A DNA stretch of 10,084 nt. It comes from an uncultured Caulobacteraceae bacterium. GTDB lineage: Bacteria > Pseudomonadota > Alphaproteobacteria > Caulobacterales > Caulobacteraceae. Made by a program: the position numbers and the translations under genes. The DNA lies in contig CALFYB010000024.1 in the NCBI GenBank assembly GCA_937952995.1, positions 1-10,084 of the forward strand, given 5' to 3'. Below, one piece after another: positions 1 through 6,405 of this stretch. The notes beneath the pieces were generated by a model. It had not been told where the DNA came from. It saw only the letters and a program-made list of their open reading frames with translations, and ran no database searches. How positions within the stretch are numbered: the stretch's first letter is position 1; every line of letters starts with the position of its first letter.

Positions 1-1
1 C

Positions 2-655
2 CAATCCTTTGACGGCCTGCGCGGTCTGTCCATCGATCTGGTGATCAGCCACTTGGCCTGCGCCTCAGAGCCTGCACACCCAGCCAACGCCGCCCAATTG
101 GCAAGGTTCAAAGGGGCCCGCACCCTGTTTCCTGAGGCGCGGGCCAGCCTCGCCAACTCTGCAGGGGTGTTCCTAGGTCCGGACTATCTGTTCGATCTGG
201 TCCGCCCGGGCATCAGCCTCTATGGCGGCGGCCCCTTTGGCGTGAGCCATCCAGCGCTGCGGCCCGTGGCCCACCTGACCGCGCCGATCCTCCAGATACG
301 CGAAATGCGTCCTGGCGAGACCATTGGCTATGGCGCAACCTTCACAGCCGACCGACCGACCCGGGTGGCAATCATTGCGGCGGGATATGCCGACGGGGTT
401 TTACGGTCCTTTGGCAAGGCGGGGCAGGTCTGGCTCAGCGGTGCCCACCGCAAGGTCCTTGGGCGTCTTTCTATGGATATGACCGCGATCGAGATCAGCC
501 ACGACCTCGTTGTTGCACCGGGCGATCCTGTGGAACTGCTGGGCGAACATGTCGCCTTAGATGACGCGGCCAGCGCCAGCGGCACCATCGCTTATGAATG
601 TCTCGTTCGCCTCGCCCCGCGTCTTCAGCGGACATATCTGGGCGCAAAGGCGTAA
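2..655 (+). CDS. alr: Alanine racemase, C-terminal part (5' end outside window)
   Basis: PLP-dependent alanine racemase interconverts L- and D-alanine in the cytoplasm and supplies D-Ala for peptidoglycan. The open frame runs from the window edge, giving 217 visible residues. The N-terminal TIM-barrel part with the PLP lysine lies upstream, so the GTG at 41 is an internal Val codon and not a start. Visible hallmarks, numbered from the first visible residue, are SHLACASEP (16-24, barrel), ANSAGVFLG (51-59), RPGISLYG (68-75), IGYGATF (108-114) with the presumed catalytic Tyr110, AGYADGV (127-133), and GRLSMDM (154-160), which matches the substrate-carboxylate segment of the family. The end, TIAYECLVRLAPRLQRTY, matches the usual C-terminus. 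radA follows after 44 bases on the same strand, an arrangement I recall from other alphaproteobacteria. Nothing looks degenerate. The choice between alr and a catabolic dadX paralogue rests on this neighbourhood. Confidence 0.95.
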   Translation, partial: QSFDGLRGLSIDLVISHLACASEPAHPANAAQLARFKGARTLFPEARASLANSAGVFLGPDYLFDLVRPGISLYGGGPFGVSHPALRPVAHLTAPILQIREMRPGETIGYGATFTADRPTRVAIIAAGYADGVLRSFGKAGQVWLSGAHRKVLGRLSMDMTAIEISHDLVVAPGDPVELLGEHVALDDAASASGTIAYECLVRLAPRLQRTYLGAKA

Positions 656-681
656 AGTCCGTCCGACGATCGCAGTGATTC

Positions 682-696
682 GTCTCTTTCGGAGAC
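682..696 (+). promoter_or_regulatory. Small hairpin that includes the radA ribosome-binding site
   Basis: GTCTC (682-686) is complementary to GAGAC (692-696) across a five-base loop. The right arm and loop edge contain the Shine-Dalgarno-like GGAG (691-694), which lies 5 bases before the radA ATG at 700. The RBS itself supports the chosen start. The fold is only 5 bp, so a regulatory role is inference. Confidence 0.35.
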
Positions 697-699
697 CCC

Positions 700-2067
700 A
701 TGGCCCGCGACGGCGCCACCTATGTCTGTCAAAGCTGCGGCTCGGTTCAGTCCAAATGGGCTGGTCAGTGCCCGGCGTGCAATGGCTGGAACTGTCTGGT
801 CGAAGAGATCCAGAGCCGTCCTCCTGGGGCCCTCGCCCCCAGTCGCGCGACCAAGATGCGCGGCCTAGCCTTCGAGACGCTCGACACCCAAACCATTCCC
901 CCGCCCCGGATCATGACCGGCGTCGATGAGTTTGACCGGGTCTGCGGCGGCGGCGTCGTGCGTGGTTCGGCACTGCTGCTGAGCGGCGACCCCGGCGTCG
1001 GCAAGTCCACCCTTCTGCTTCAGGTCTGCGCCCAAGCCGCCGTCAATGGCGCGCGCTGCGCCTATATCTCTGGCGAAGAGGCTCTGGATCAGGTGCGCGG
1101 CCGCGCGGCCCGCATGGGTCTGGCCCAAGCCCCGGTGCAACTGGCCGCCGAAACCGCCCTGCGCGGCATCATCGACGGGCTCAAGCGCGAGACCTTCGAT
1201 CTGGTGGTCATCGATTCCATCCAGACCCTTTGGAGCGATGCGCACGAGGCTGGCCCCGGCTCCGTCACCCAAGTCCGTGCCGCTGCTGGTGAACTGGTTC
1301 GCTTGGCCAAGACCCGCGGCGTGGCCGTAATCCTTGTCGGCCACGTGACCAAGGACGGACAGATCGCTGGGCCGCGCGTGGTCGAGCACATGGTCGATGC
1401 GGTCCTGTCGTTCGAGGGCGAGCGCGGCTATCCGTTCCGTATCTTGCGCGCCGCCAAGAACCGCTTCGGAGCCACCGACGAGATCGGCGTGTTCGAGATG
1501 GGCGATTCTGGTCTGCGTGAGGTCAAGAACCCCTCAGCCCTGTTTTTGAACAGCGGCGGCGAGCGCGCGCCCGGGGCGGCGGTCTTTGCTGGAATAGAGG
1601 GCTCACGGCCCGTTCTGGTTGAATTTCAAGCCCTCGTCGCGCCCTCCGCCTACGGAACACCCCGCAGGGCTGTGGTCGGATGGGATTCAGGACGCCTCGC
1701 TATGGTTTTGGCGGTGCTTGAATCCAGATGCGGGCTTGGCCTCGGCGCGCGGGACGTCTATTTGAACGTCGCAGGCGGTTTGCGGATCAGCGAACCGGCA
1801 GCAGACCTTGCAGCGGCAGCGGCCCTTGCCTCATCGGCGCTCGACGTGGCCCTGCCTCAAGATTGCGTGGTGTTCGGTGAGGTCAGCCTCTCGGGCGAAG
1901 TTCGGCAGGTCAGCCGGATGGAGTCGCGCCTAAAGGAGGCGGCAAAGCTCGGCTTCTCGCGTGCTGTGGGGCCTATGGGCATTGCCGATGTCTCGCCCTT
2001 CCCGGTCTCGGGCGTCGGGCGACTGGTCGACGCGGTTCGCCGCATCGGCGAAAATGATTGGACCTAG
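700..2067 (+). CDS. radA: DNA repair protein RadA (Sms), RecA-like branch-migration ATPase
   Basis: RadA is a DnaB-type/RecA-fold helicase that processes recombination intermediates alongside RecA. The 455 residues match the family length. The N-terminal zinc finger uses Cys10, Cys13, Cys24 and Cys27. The Walker A motif is GDPGVGKST (96-104) and the Walker B strand is around FDLVVIDSIQT (166-176). The RadA-specific KNRFG motif is intact at 253-257. The C-terminal third (about 290-455) is the Lon-protease-like domain, including SLSGEVRQVSRMESRLKEA (396-414), and is used for ring assembly rather than proteolysis in characterised RadA. The ATG at 700 is preceded by GGAG at 691-694 and places the zinc finger at the usual distance from the N-terminus. 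It sits between alr and cvpA on the same strand. A GANTC site (677-681) lies just upstream. No defect is visible. Confidence 0.98.
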   Translation: MARDGATYVCQSCGSVQSKWAGQCPACNGWNCLVEEIQSRPPGALAPSRATKMRGLAFETLDTQTIPPPRIMTGVDEFDRVCGGGVVRGSALLLSGDPGVGKSTLLLQVCAQAAVNGARCAYISGEEALDQVRGRAARMGLAQAPVQLAAETALRGIIDGLKRETFDLVVIDSIQTLWSDAHEAGPGSVTQVRAAAGELVRLAKTRGVAVILVGHVTKDGQIAGPRVVEHMVDAVLSFEGERGYPFRILRAAKNRFGATDEIGVFEMGDSGLREVKNPSALFLNSGGERAPGAAVFAGIEGSRPVLVEFQALVAPSAYGTPRRAVVGWDSGRLAMVLAVLESRCGLGLGARDVYLNVAGGLRISEPAADLAAAAALASSALDVALPQDCVVFGEVSLSGEVRQVSRMESRLKEAAKLGFSRAVGPMGIADVSPFPVSGVGRLVDAVRRIGENDWT

Positions 2068-2076
2068 GACCGTGGC

Positions 2077-2083
2077 AAAGGAG
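2077..2083 (+). promoter_or_regulatory. Strong ribosome-binding site that sets the TTG start of cvpA
   Basis: AAAGGAG lies 5 bases before the TTG at 2089. No ATG or GTG closer to this site opens the same frame, and translation from the TTG begins exactly at the first CvpA membrane helix, so the rare start codon is well supported. Confidence 0.75.
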
Positions 2084-2088
2084 CGCCG

Positions 2089-2730
2089 TTGACCCTTTTC
2101 GACCTCATCGCCCTGAGCGTCATTCTGGTGTCAGCCGGAATCGGCTTCGTGCGCGGTGCGGTCCGTGAGGTGATGACGATCTTGGCCTTTGTGCTGGCGG
2201 CGTTGATCGCGGCCTATGGCCTGAAACTGACCGGGCCGATTGCGCGCAAGATGCTCGACCCGGACTGGTTTGCGACCAGCCTTGCCGTGGTTTTGACCTT
2301 CATCGGGGCCTATATTGGCATTCGCATGGCGGGGTCACTGCTGACCAAGAAACTGCACAATATCGAGACGCTCGGCCTTTTGGATCGCTCTGCGGGCGTG
2401 GCCTTTGGCCTGATCCGAGCCCTGTTTTTTCTGGGCGTGTTCAATCTGGTGTTCAACATCGCAACGCCTGCCGAGCGGGTGCCCAAATGGATATCCCATT
2501 CGGCGCTCTATCCTCTGTCGAGCCTCAGCGCCAAGGTCTTGCGCTCCATGGCTCCAAAGGGTTCAGCTGTCGCCGGAAAACTTGGCCCATCGATTGCGAA
2601 CGCTGTCCGTGAAGGCGCAGCCGACGACAAAAACTCAGCCTCAAACCAGAACGACTCCAAGAAGTCTGGCAAGGGCTATGATGATAAATCGCGCCGCGAC
2701 GTCGACGCACTGGTGGAGAAAACGCGATGA
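2089..2730 (+). CDS. cvpA: CvpA family inner-membrane protein, TTG start
   Basis: CvpA was named for colicin V production in E. coli, where it precedes purF; its molecular role remains poorly defined. The 213 residues contain four hydrophobic segments at roughly 3-20, 28-46, 62-84 and 102-124. The family signature GFVRGAVREV (19-28) follows TM1 and LDRSAGVAFGLIRA (98-111) leads into TM4. About 90 C-terminal residues are mostly hydrophilic, and 176-213 are charged and rich in Lys, Asp, Ser and Asn with low complexity, probably a disordered cytoplasmic tail. This makes it longer than E. coli CvpA, which I recall as about 160 aa. Translation starts at TTG behind AAAGGAG. The stop overlaps the purF start as ATGA (2727-2730), so translation of cvpA and purF is probably coupled. 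The gap after radA is only 21 bases. Confidence 0.93.
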   Translation: MTLFDLIALSVILVSAGIGFVRGAVREVMTILAFVLAALIAAYGLKLTGPIARKMLDPDWFATSLAVVLTFIGAYIGIRMAGSLLTKKLHNIETLGLLDRSAGVAFGLIRALFFLGVFNLVFNIATPAERVPKWISHSALYPLSSLSAKVLRSMAPKGSAVAGKLGPSIANAVREGAADDKNSASNQNDSKKSGKGYDDKSRRDVDALVEKTR

Positions 2731-4223
2731 TCGGTCAGGCCCGCGAGACCTTTTCAGCGCCCGAACATCGGGAAACTGATGACGACCGCCCCCGTCTCGA
2801 ATGTGGGGTCTTCGGGGTCTATGACGTGCCAGACGCCAGCGCCGTCGCCGCTCTGGGCCTTCACGCCCTACAACATCGCGGGCAAGAGGCCTGCGGCATT
2901 GCCAGCTTCGACGGCAACCGCTTTCATACCGAACGCCATATGGGCCATGTCGGCGACGCCTTCGCCGGTCCAGACCTGATCGATCGCCTGCCCGGCACCC
3001 ATGCCATTGGCCATACGCGCTATTCGACGGCGGGCGGCAGCTTCATTCGTAATGTTCAGCCGATGTTCGCAGACCTTCAGGCGGGCGGCGTGGCCTTGGC
3101 CCACAATGGCAATCTGACCAACTTTCTGGTCCTGCGTGAGCAGTTGGTAGCCGATGGCGCGATCTTTCAGTCGACATCAGATTCCGAAGTCATCCTCCAC
3201 CTGATCGCGCGGTCGCGTAAGGCCAAGGTCGTCGACCGCTTTATCGATGCCCTGTCCCAGATCGAGGGCGGCTATGCCCTCGTGGCCATGACCAACAAGA
3301 AGATGATTGGCGTGCGTGATCCGCTCGGCATCCGCCCCCTCGTGCTGGGCGAACTGGATGGCAAGCCGGTTCTGGCCTCCGAAACCTGCGCCCTAGACAT
3401 GATCGGCGCGCGCTTTACCCGCGATGTCGAACATGGCGAGATGGTCGTTATTTCCGAAGACGGCATCGAGAGCCTGCGTCCCTTCCCGGCCGAACATGCC
3501 CGTCCTTGCGTGTTCGAATATGTCTATTTCGCCCGTCCAGACAGTGTCGTGAACGGTCGCTCGGTCTATGAGGTTCGCAAGCGGATGGGTCGCCGCCTCG
3601 CGCAAGAAACCTTCGCAGACGCCGATGTTATTGTGCCGGTGCCCGACTCTGGCCTGCCCGCCGCCCTCGGCTTCTCGCAAGAAAGCGGCATTCCCTTCGA
3701 GATGGGCATCATCCGCAATCACTATGTCGGACGCACCTTCATCCAGCCGACCCAAGGGGTACGTGAGCTTGGCGTGCGGATGAAGCACAGCCCGAACCGC
3801 ACGGTCCTAGCCGGAAAGCGCGTCATCCTGATCGACGATTCCATCGTGCGCGGCACCACCTCGTTGAAGATCGTGCGAATGGTGCGCGAAGCCGGCGCGA
3901 CAGAGGTTCACCTGCGTTCAGCCTCACCGCCGATCCGCTGGCCCGACTTCTACGGCATCGACATGCCTGACCGCGAGCATCTGCTGGCCGCCAACAAATC
4001 ACTTGAAGAGATGGCCGCCTATCTCGAGGTCGATAGTCTGGGCTTCCTGTCCGTCGATGGCCTCTATTGGGCGATGGATGCGGGTGCCCGCGACCCGGCC
4101 TCGCCGCAATTTACCGACCACTATTTCACCGGCGACTATCCGACCCGCCTGCTCGACCGGGAGGTGGCCGAGAGCCGCAAGGATCAGTCCAGCCGTCAGC
4201 TATCGTTCCTCGTCAGCGCCTAA
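2727..4223 (+). CDS. purF: Amidophosphoribosyltransferase (glutamine PRPP amidotransferase)
   Basis: PurF catalyses the first committed step of purine synthesis: PRPP plus glutamine gives 5-phosphoribosylamine. The 498-residue protein has an N-terminal Ntn-hydrolase glutaminase domain and a C-terminal phosphoribosyltransferase domain. The nucleophile should be Cys26 (LECGVFGVYD, 24-33), which implies removal of a 25-residue propeptide. Other visible motifs are LQHRGQEACGI (48-58), GHTRYST (95-101), HNGNLTN (126-132), SDSE (151-154) and the PRPP loop VILIDDSIVRGTT (366-378). The overall sequence follows the Bacillus-like class, but only one of the four Fe-S cysteines of that class is kept (Cys261). 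The equivalents of the others appear to be Asp407, Thr463 and Tyr466. GGAG (2715-2718) lies 8 bases before the ATG, which overlaps the cvpA stop. The stop overlaps the next ATG as TAATG. Confidence 0.98.
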   Translation: MIGQARETFSAPEHRETDDDRPRLECGVFGVYDVPDASAVAALGLHALQHRGQEACGIASFDGNRFHTERHMGHVGDAFAGPDLIDRLPGTHAIGHTRYSTAGGSFIRNVQPMFADLQAGGVALAHNGNLTNFLVLREQLVADGAIFQSTSDSEVILHLIARSRKAKVVDRFIDALSQIEGGYALVAMTNKKMIGVRDPLGIRPLVLGELDGKPVLASETCALDMIGARFTRDVEHGEMVVISEDGIESLRPFPAEHARPCVFEYVYFARPDSVVNGRSVYEVRKRMGRRLAQETFADADVIVPVPDSGLPAALGFSQESGIPFEMGIIRNHYVGRTFIQPTQGVRELGVRMKHSPNRTVLAGKRVILIDDSIVRGTTSLKIVRMVREAGATEVHLRSASPPIRWPDFYGIDMPDREHLLAANKSLEEMAAYLEVDSLGFLSVDGLYWAMDAGARDPASPQFTDHYFTGDYPTRLLDREVAESRKDQSSRQLSFLVSA

Positions 4224-5230
4224 TGCCCGGCGGCAAGGTCCCTAACCCCTTGGCGTGGATCAATGGCCTGCTCCTGAAGCTCAAGCTCGACCCCTACATC
4301 ATGGCCATCATGGCCTTTGTGGTGCTGGCGAGCCTGTTTCCGGTCAGTGGCACCGCCGCGCTCGCCCTAGGCTGGGTGACAAAGATCACTATTGGGCTGC
4401 TGTTCTTCCTGCATGGTGCACGGCTACCGCGTGAAGCCGTGATCGCGGGTCTCGGTCATTGGCGTCTACACCTAACCATCATCGCCATCACCTTTGCCCT
4501 GTTCCCGCTCTTGGGTTTAGCGACCAGCCTCTTGCCGTCGTCGATCCTGCCGAGGGAACTGGCCCAAGGGGTGCTGTTCCTTTGCTGCCTGCCCTCAACG
4601 GTCCAGTCCTCGATTGCCTTCACCTCAGCCGCACGAGGCAATGTCGCCGCAGCGGTCGTCGCGGCGTCGGCGTCTAATCTGCTGGGCGTGTTCTTGACGC
4701 CGCTTCTGGTCGGACTGTTGCTCCATGCGCAGGGGCTGGGCATCTCGATGGATGCGGTCAAGGCGATCATTGTTCAACTGCTCCTGCCCTTTGCAATTGG
4801 CCAAGCCTCGCGGCGCTGGACCGGAGCCTTCGTGCTTGAACACAAGTCGATCCTGAGCCTGTTTGATCGCAGTTCGATCCTGCTGGTGGTCTATGGGGCC
4901 TTCAGCGGGGCGGTGACGGCAGGCCTCTGGACCAAGGTCGGGGCCAAGGATCTGGCGACCCTCTTGGTGCTGAGCGCCATGCTCCTGACCACCGTTCTGG
5001 CCCTCTCGGCCCTGATTGCCAAAAGCCTCGGGTTCACCAAGGCCGATGAGATCGCCATTGTCTTTGCCGGATCGAAGAAGAGCCTGGCTAGCGGCGTTCC
5101 TATCGCGGGCATCCTGTTCTCAACCGCCACAGCAGGGGTCATCGTCCTGCCCCTGATGATCTTTCACCAACTGCAACTCATGGCCTGCGCCCTTATAGCG
5201 CAGCGATATGGGCGGCGAGACGAGCCTTAA
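4223..5230 (+). CDS. SBF-like (SLC10A7/YfeH-like) membrane transporter of the bile acid:sodium symporter superfamily
   Basis: The 335-residue product is very hydrophobic with about ten membrane segments, as expected for the SBF-like family (human SLC10A7, E. coli YfeH). Family-typical stretches are FFLHGARLPREAV (61-73), CCLPSTVQSSIAFTSAARGN (121-140), ASNLLGVFLTPLLVG (150-164) and the conserved GSKKSLASGVPIAGILF (283-299). The two polar, discontinuous regions are where sodium and substrate sites lie in structurally known relatives. The natural substrate is not known for bacterial members; human SLC10A7 affects calcium handling and glycosylation. I chose the ATG at 4223 because it overlaps the purF stop as TAATG. 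The frame is open from 4067, but that stretch is inside purF and translates to non-family sequence. No Shine-Dalgarno is visible, so expression probably depends on re-initiation after purF. Confidence 0.88.
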   Translation: MPGGKVPNPLAWINGLLLKLKLDPYIMAIMAFVVLASLFPVSGTAALALGWVTKITIGLLFFLHGARLPREAVIAGLGHWRLHLTIIAITFALFPLLGLATSLLPSSILPRELAQGVLFLCCLPSTVQSSIAFTSAARGNVAAAVVAASASNLLGVFLTPLLVGLLLHAQGLGISMDAVKAIIVQLLLPFAIGQASRRWTGAFVLEHKSILSLFDRSSILLVVYGAFSGAVTAGLWTKVGAKDLATLLVLSAMLLTTVLALSALIAKSLGFTKADEIAIVFAGSKKSLASGVPIAGILFSTATAGVIVLPLMIFHQLQLMACALIAQRYGRRDEP

Positions 5231-5290
5231 GCAGGGTTTTTCGCCCGCTTTGTCCATAGACCTAGACGCACGAAACGATAAAAGCATCCC

Positions 5291-6031
5291 ATGACGACTT
5301 CATCCCCCTTCAAGCCGCTGGCCGGGCGCATCGCCCTTGTGACTGGCGCGACCCGTGGCATCGGCGCGGCCATTGCTTTTGGCTATGCTGAGGCTGGTGC
5401 CCATGTCATTGCCGTGGGGCGTACCCAAGGCGGGCTCGAAGCGCTGGATGACAAGATCTTTGCCGCAACCGGCGAGCATGCCAGCCTTGTGCCGCTGGAC
5501 CTGATGGATGGTGACGGCATCGACCGGCTCGGTCTGGCGCTCTATGAACGCTATAAGAAGCTGGACATTTTGGTCGGAGCCGCAGGCTATCTCGGCGGCC
5601 TGACCCCTGTGGCCCATATTGATCCCAAGCCCTTTGACCGGGTGATCGGCATCAACCTGACGGCCAACTATCGCCTGATCCGGTCGATGGACCCGCTGCT
5701 GCGCCTGTCCGACGCGGGCCGACTGATCTTCCTGACCAGCAGCGTGGCCAAGACCCCTCGCGCCTTCTGGGGACCCTATGCGGCGGCCAAGGCCGGGCTT
5801 GAAGCCCTCGTGGCCTCCTATTCGGACGAGATGGCCAATACGCCTGTGCGGGCCTGCGTGGTCAATCCCGGCGGCATGCGCACGCAAATGCGCAAGGTCG
5901 CCTTCCCCGGCGAAGACCCGATGACCTTGCCCGCACCCGAAGAGATCGTGCCCCTGATGGTCGATCTGGCCCGAACCGATCAAGACCCGCCCGCAGGCGT
6001 GATTTCCTTTCGGGACTGGAAGGGGATCTAG
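5291..6031 (+). CDS. YciK-like short-chain dehydrogenase/reductase (SDR)
   Basis: This is a 246-residue classical SDR with a Rossmann fold. The cofactor loop is TGATRGIG (18-25). VGRT at 42-45, with Arg44, suggests NADP(H) preference. The active-site tetrad is visible as Asn122 (GINLTANY, 120-127), Ser150 (LTSSVA), Tyr163 and Lys167 (YAAAKAG). The post-catalytic segment is VVNPGGMRTQMR (190-201). The usual NNAG motif reads GAAG (96-99), so the central Asn is replaced by Ala97. The layout around SDAGRLIFLTSSV and FWGPYAAAK resembles E. coli YciK, whose physiological substrate I do not know, so no reaction can be assigned. The ATG at 5291 puts the first beta strand at the normal place, but the upstream 60 bases show no clear Shine-Dalgarno. 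An SDR after purF recurs in alphaproteobacteria as far as I recall. The stop shares CTAG with the convergent sdhE stop. Confidence 0.9.
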   Translation: MTTSSPFKPLAGRIALVTGATRGIGAAIAFGYAEAGAHVIAVGRTQGGLEALDDKIFAATGEHASLVPLDLMDGDGIDRLGLALYERYKKLDILVGAAGYLGGLTPVAHIDPKPFDRVIGINLTANYRLIRSMDPLLRLSDAGRLIFLTSSVAKTPRAFWGPYAAAKAGLEALVASYSDEMANTPVRACVVNPGGMRTQMRKVAFPGEDPMTLPAPEEIVPLMVDLARTDQDPPAGVISFRDWKGI

Positions 6032-6324
6032 GCCCCCCGACCATCTCCACGCACGGCATGAGCTTTGAACCGGAAGTCTTTAATAAGGTTCAAAATCTCG
6101 CCGTCAAACTCGGGCGGCGTTTCGATCCGGCCAACGATCCAGCCATAGAGATCTTGGTCGGCCTCATCGATCAGGGCTTCGAAAGCATCCATCTGAGCGG
6201 ACGTAAAGCCGTCCAGAAATTGGTCGGCAAAGGGGCCGAGGATCAGGTCTGCTTCCCGAAAGCCTCGATGCCAAGCGCGGAACTTCACACGCCGCAACCG
6301 AACCTCGTCCACTGAATTACCCAT
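6028..6324 (-). CDS. sdhE: SdhE, FAD assembly factor for succinate dehydrogenase (DUF339/YgfY/Sdh5 family)
   Basis: SdhE is a small soluble chaperone that promotes covalent FAD attachment to the SdhA flavoprotein of complex II, linking it to the TCA cycle and respiration. The 98-residue product carries the defining RGxxE motif as RGFREAD (20-26) after an amphipathic helix (VRLRRVKFRAWH, 8-19). It continues with PFADQF (31-36) and the conserved DLYGWIVG (58-65), a complete five-helix-bundle layout of normal length. The start on the - strand is the ATG at 6324-6322, with GAGG 8 bases upstream (6333-6336 on the + strand). A candidate -10 is at 6358-6365. It diverges from recG, an arrangement I recall from other alphaproteobacteria. 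Its TAG stop overlaps the SDR stop, so the two 3' transcripts must be antisense to each other to some extent. Confidence 0.95.
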   Translation of the reverse strand: MGNSVDEVRLRRVKFRAWHRGFREADLILGPFADQFLDGFTSAQMDAFEALIDEADQDLYGWIVGRIETPPEFDGEILNLIKDFRFKAHAVRGDGRGA

Positions 6325-6357
6325 AGCCTAATCCTCGTCATCACACGCTTGGTGCTC

Positions 6358-6365
6358 GATATAGA
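6358..6365 (-). promoter_or_regulatory. Candidate -10 element for sdhE
   Basis: Read on the - strand this is TCTATATC, differing only at the first base from the Caulobacter housekeeping -10 form GCTANAWC. It would give an sdhE 5' UTR of roughly 25-30 bases, enough for the GAGG ribosome-binding site. I could not find a convincing -35 element at the expected distance. Confidence 0.35.
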
Positions 6366-6391
6366 ACGTCGCGCCCTTAGCGGCCAGTCGC

Positions 6392-6399
6392 GCTATACT
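6392..6399 (+). promoter_or_regulatory. Candidate -10 element for recG, implying a leaderless transcript
   Basis: GCTATACT contains TATACT (6394-6399), a 5/6 match to TATAAT and a 7/8 match to the Caulobacter form GCTANAWC. Six bases separate it from the recG ATG at 6406, so a normal initiation distance puts the transcript start at the A of the ATG. No Shine-Dalgarno is present. No good -35 element was found. Confidence 0.5.
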
Positions 6400-6405
6400 G
6401 CATTT

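Noticed and set aside
865..1389. A 174-codon - strand frame and a similar overlapping one inside radA
   Set aside because: The radA frame in the same place encodes the intact Walker A and B motifs; the antisense products are low-complexity shadows.
4067..4222. N-terminal extension of the transporter frame into purF
   Set aside because: The extra 52 residues are Pro/Arg-rich and unlike any SBF-like protein, and this stretch is the conserved purF C-terminus.
5231..5254. Possible terminator between the transporter and the SDR
   Set aside because: The stem is about 5 bp with a bulged A and the T-rich part is in the loop, not after the stem; too weak to call.
5300..5983. A 227-codon open frame on the - strand opposite the SDR
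   Set aside because: It is a shadow of the SDR reading frame; its His/Gln/Gly-rich translation shows no domain and it has no convincing start.
6349..6405. Upstream TTG start for recG
   Set aside because: It has no Shine-Dalgarno, the added residues are not RecG-like, and it would cover the candidate -10 element.
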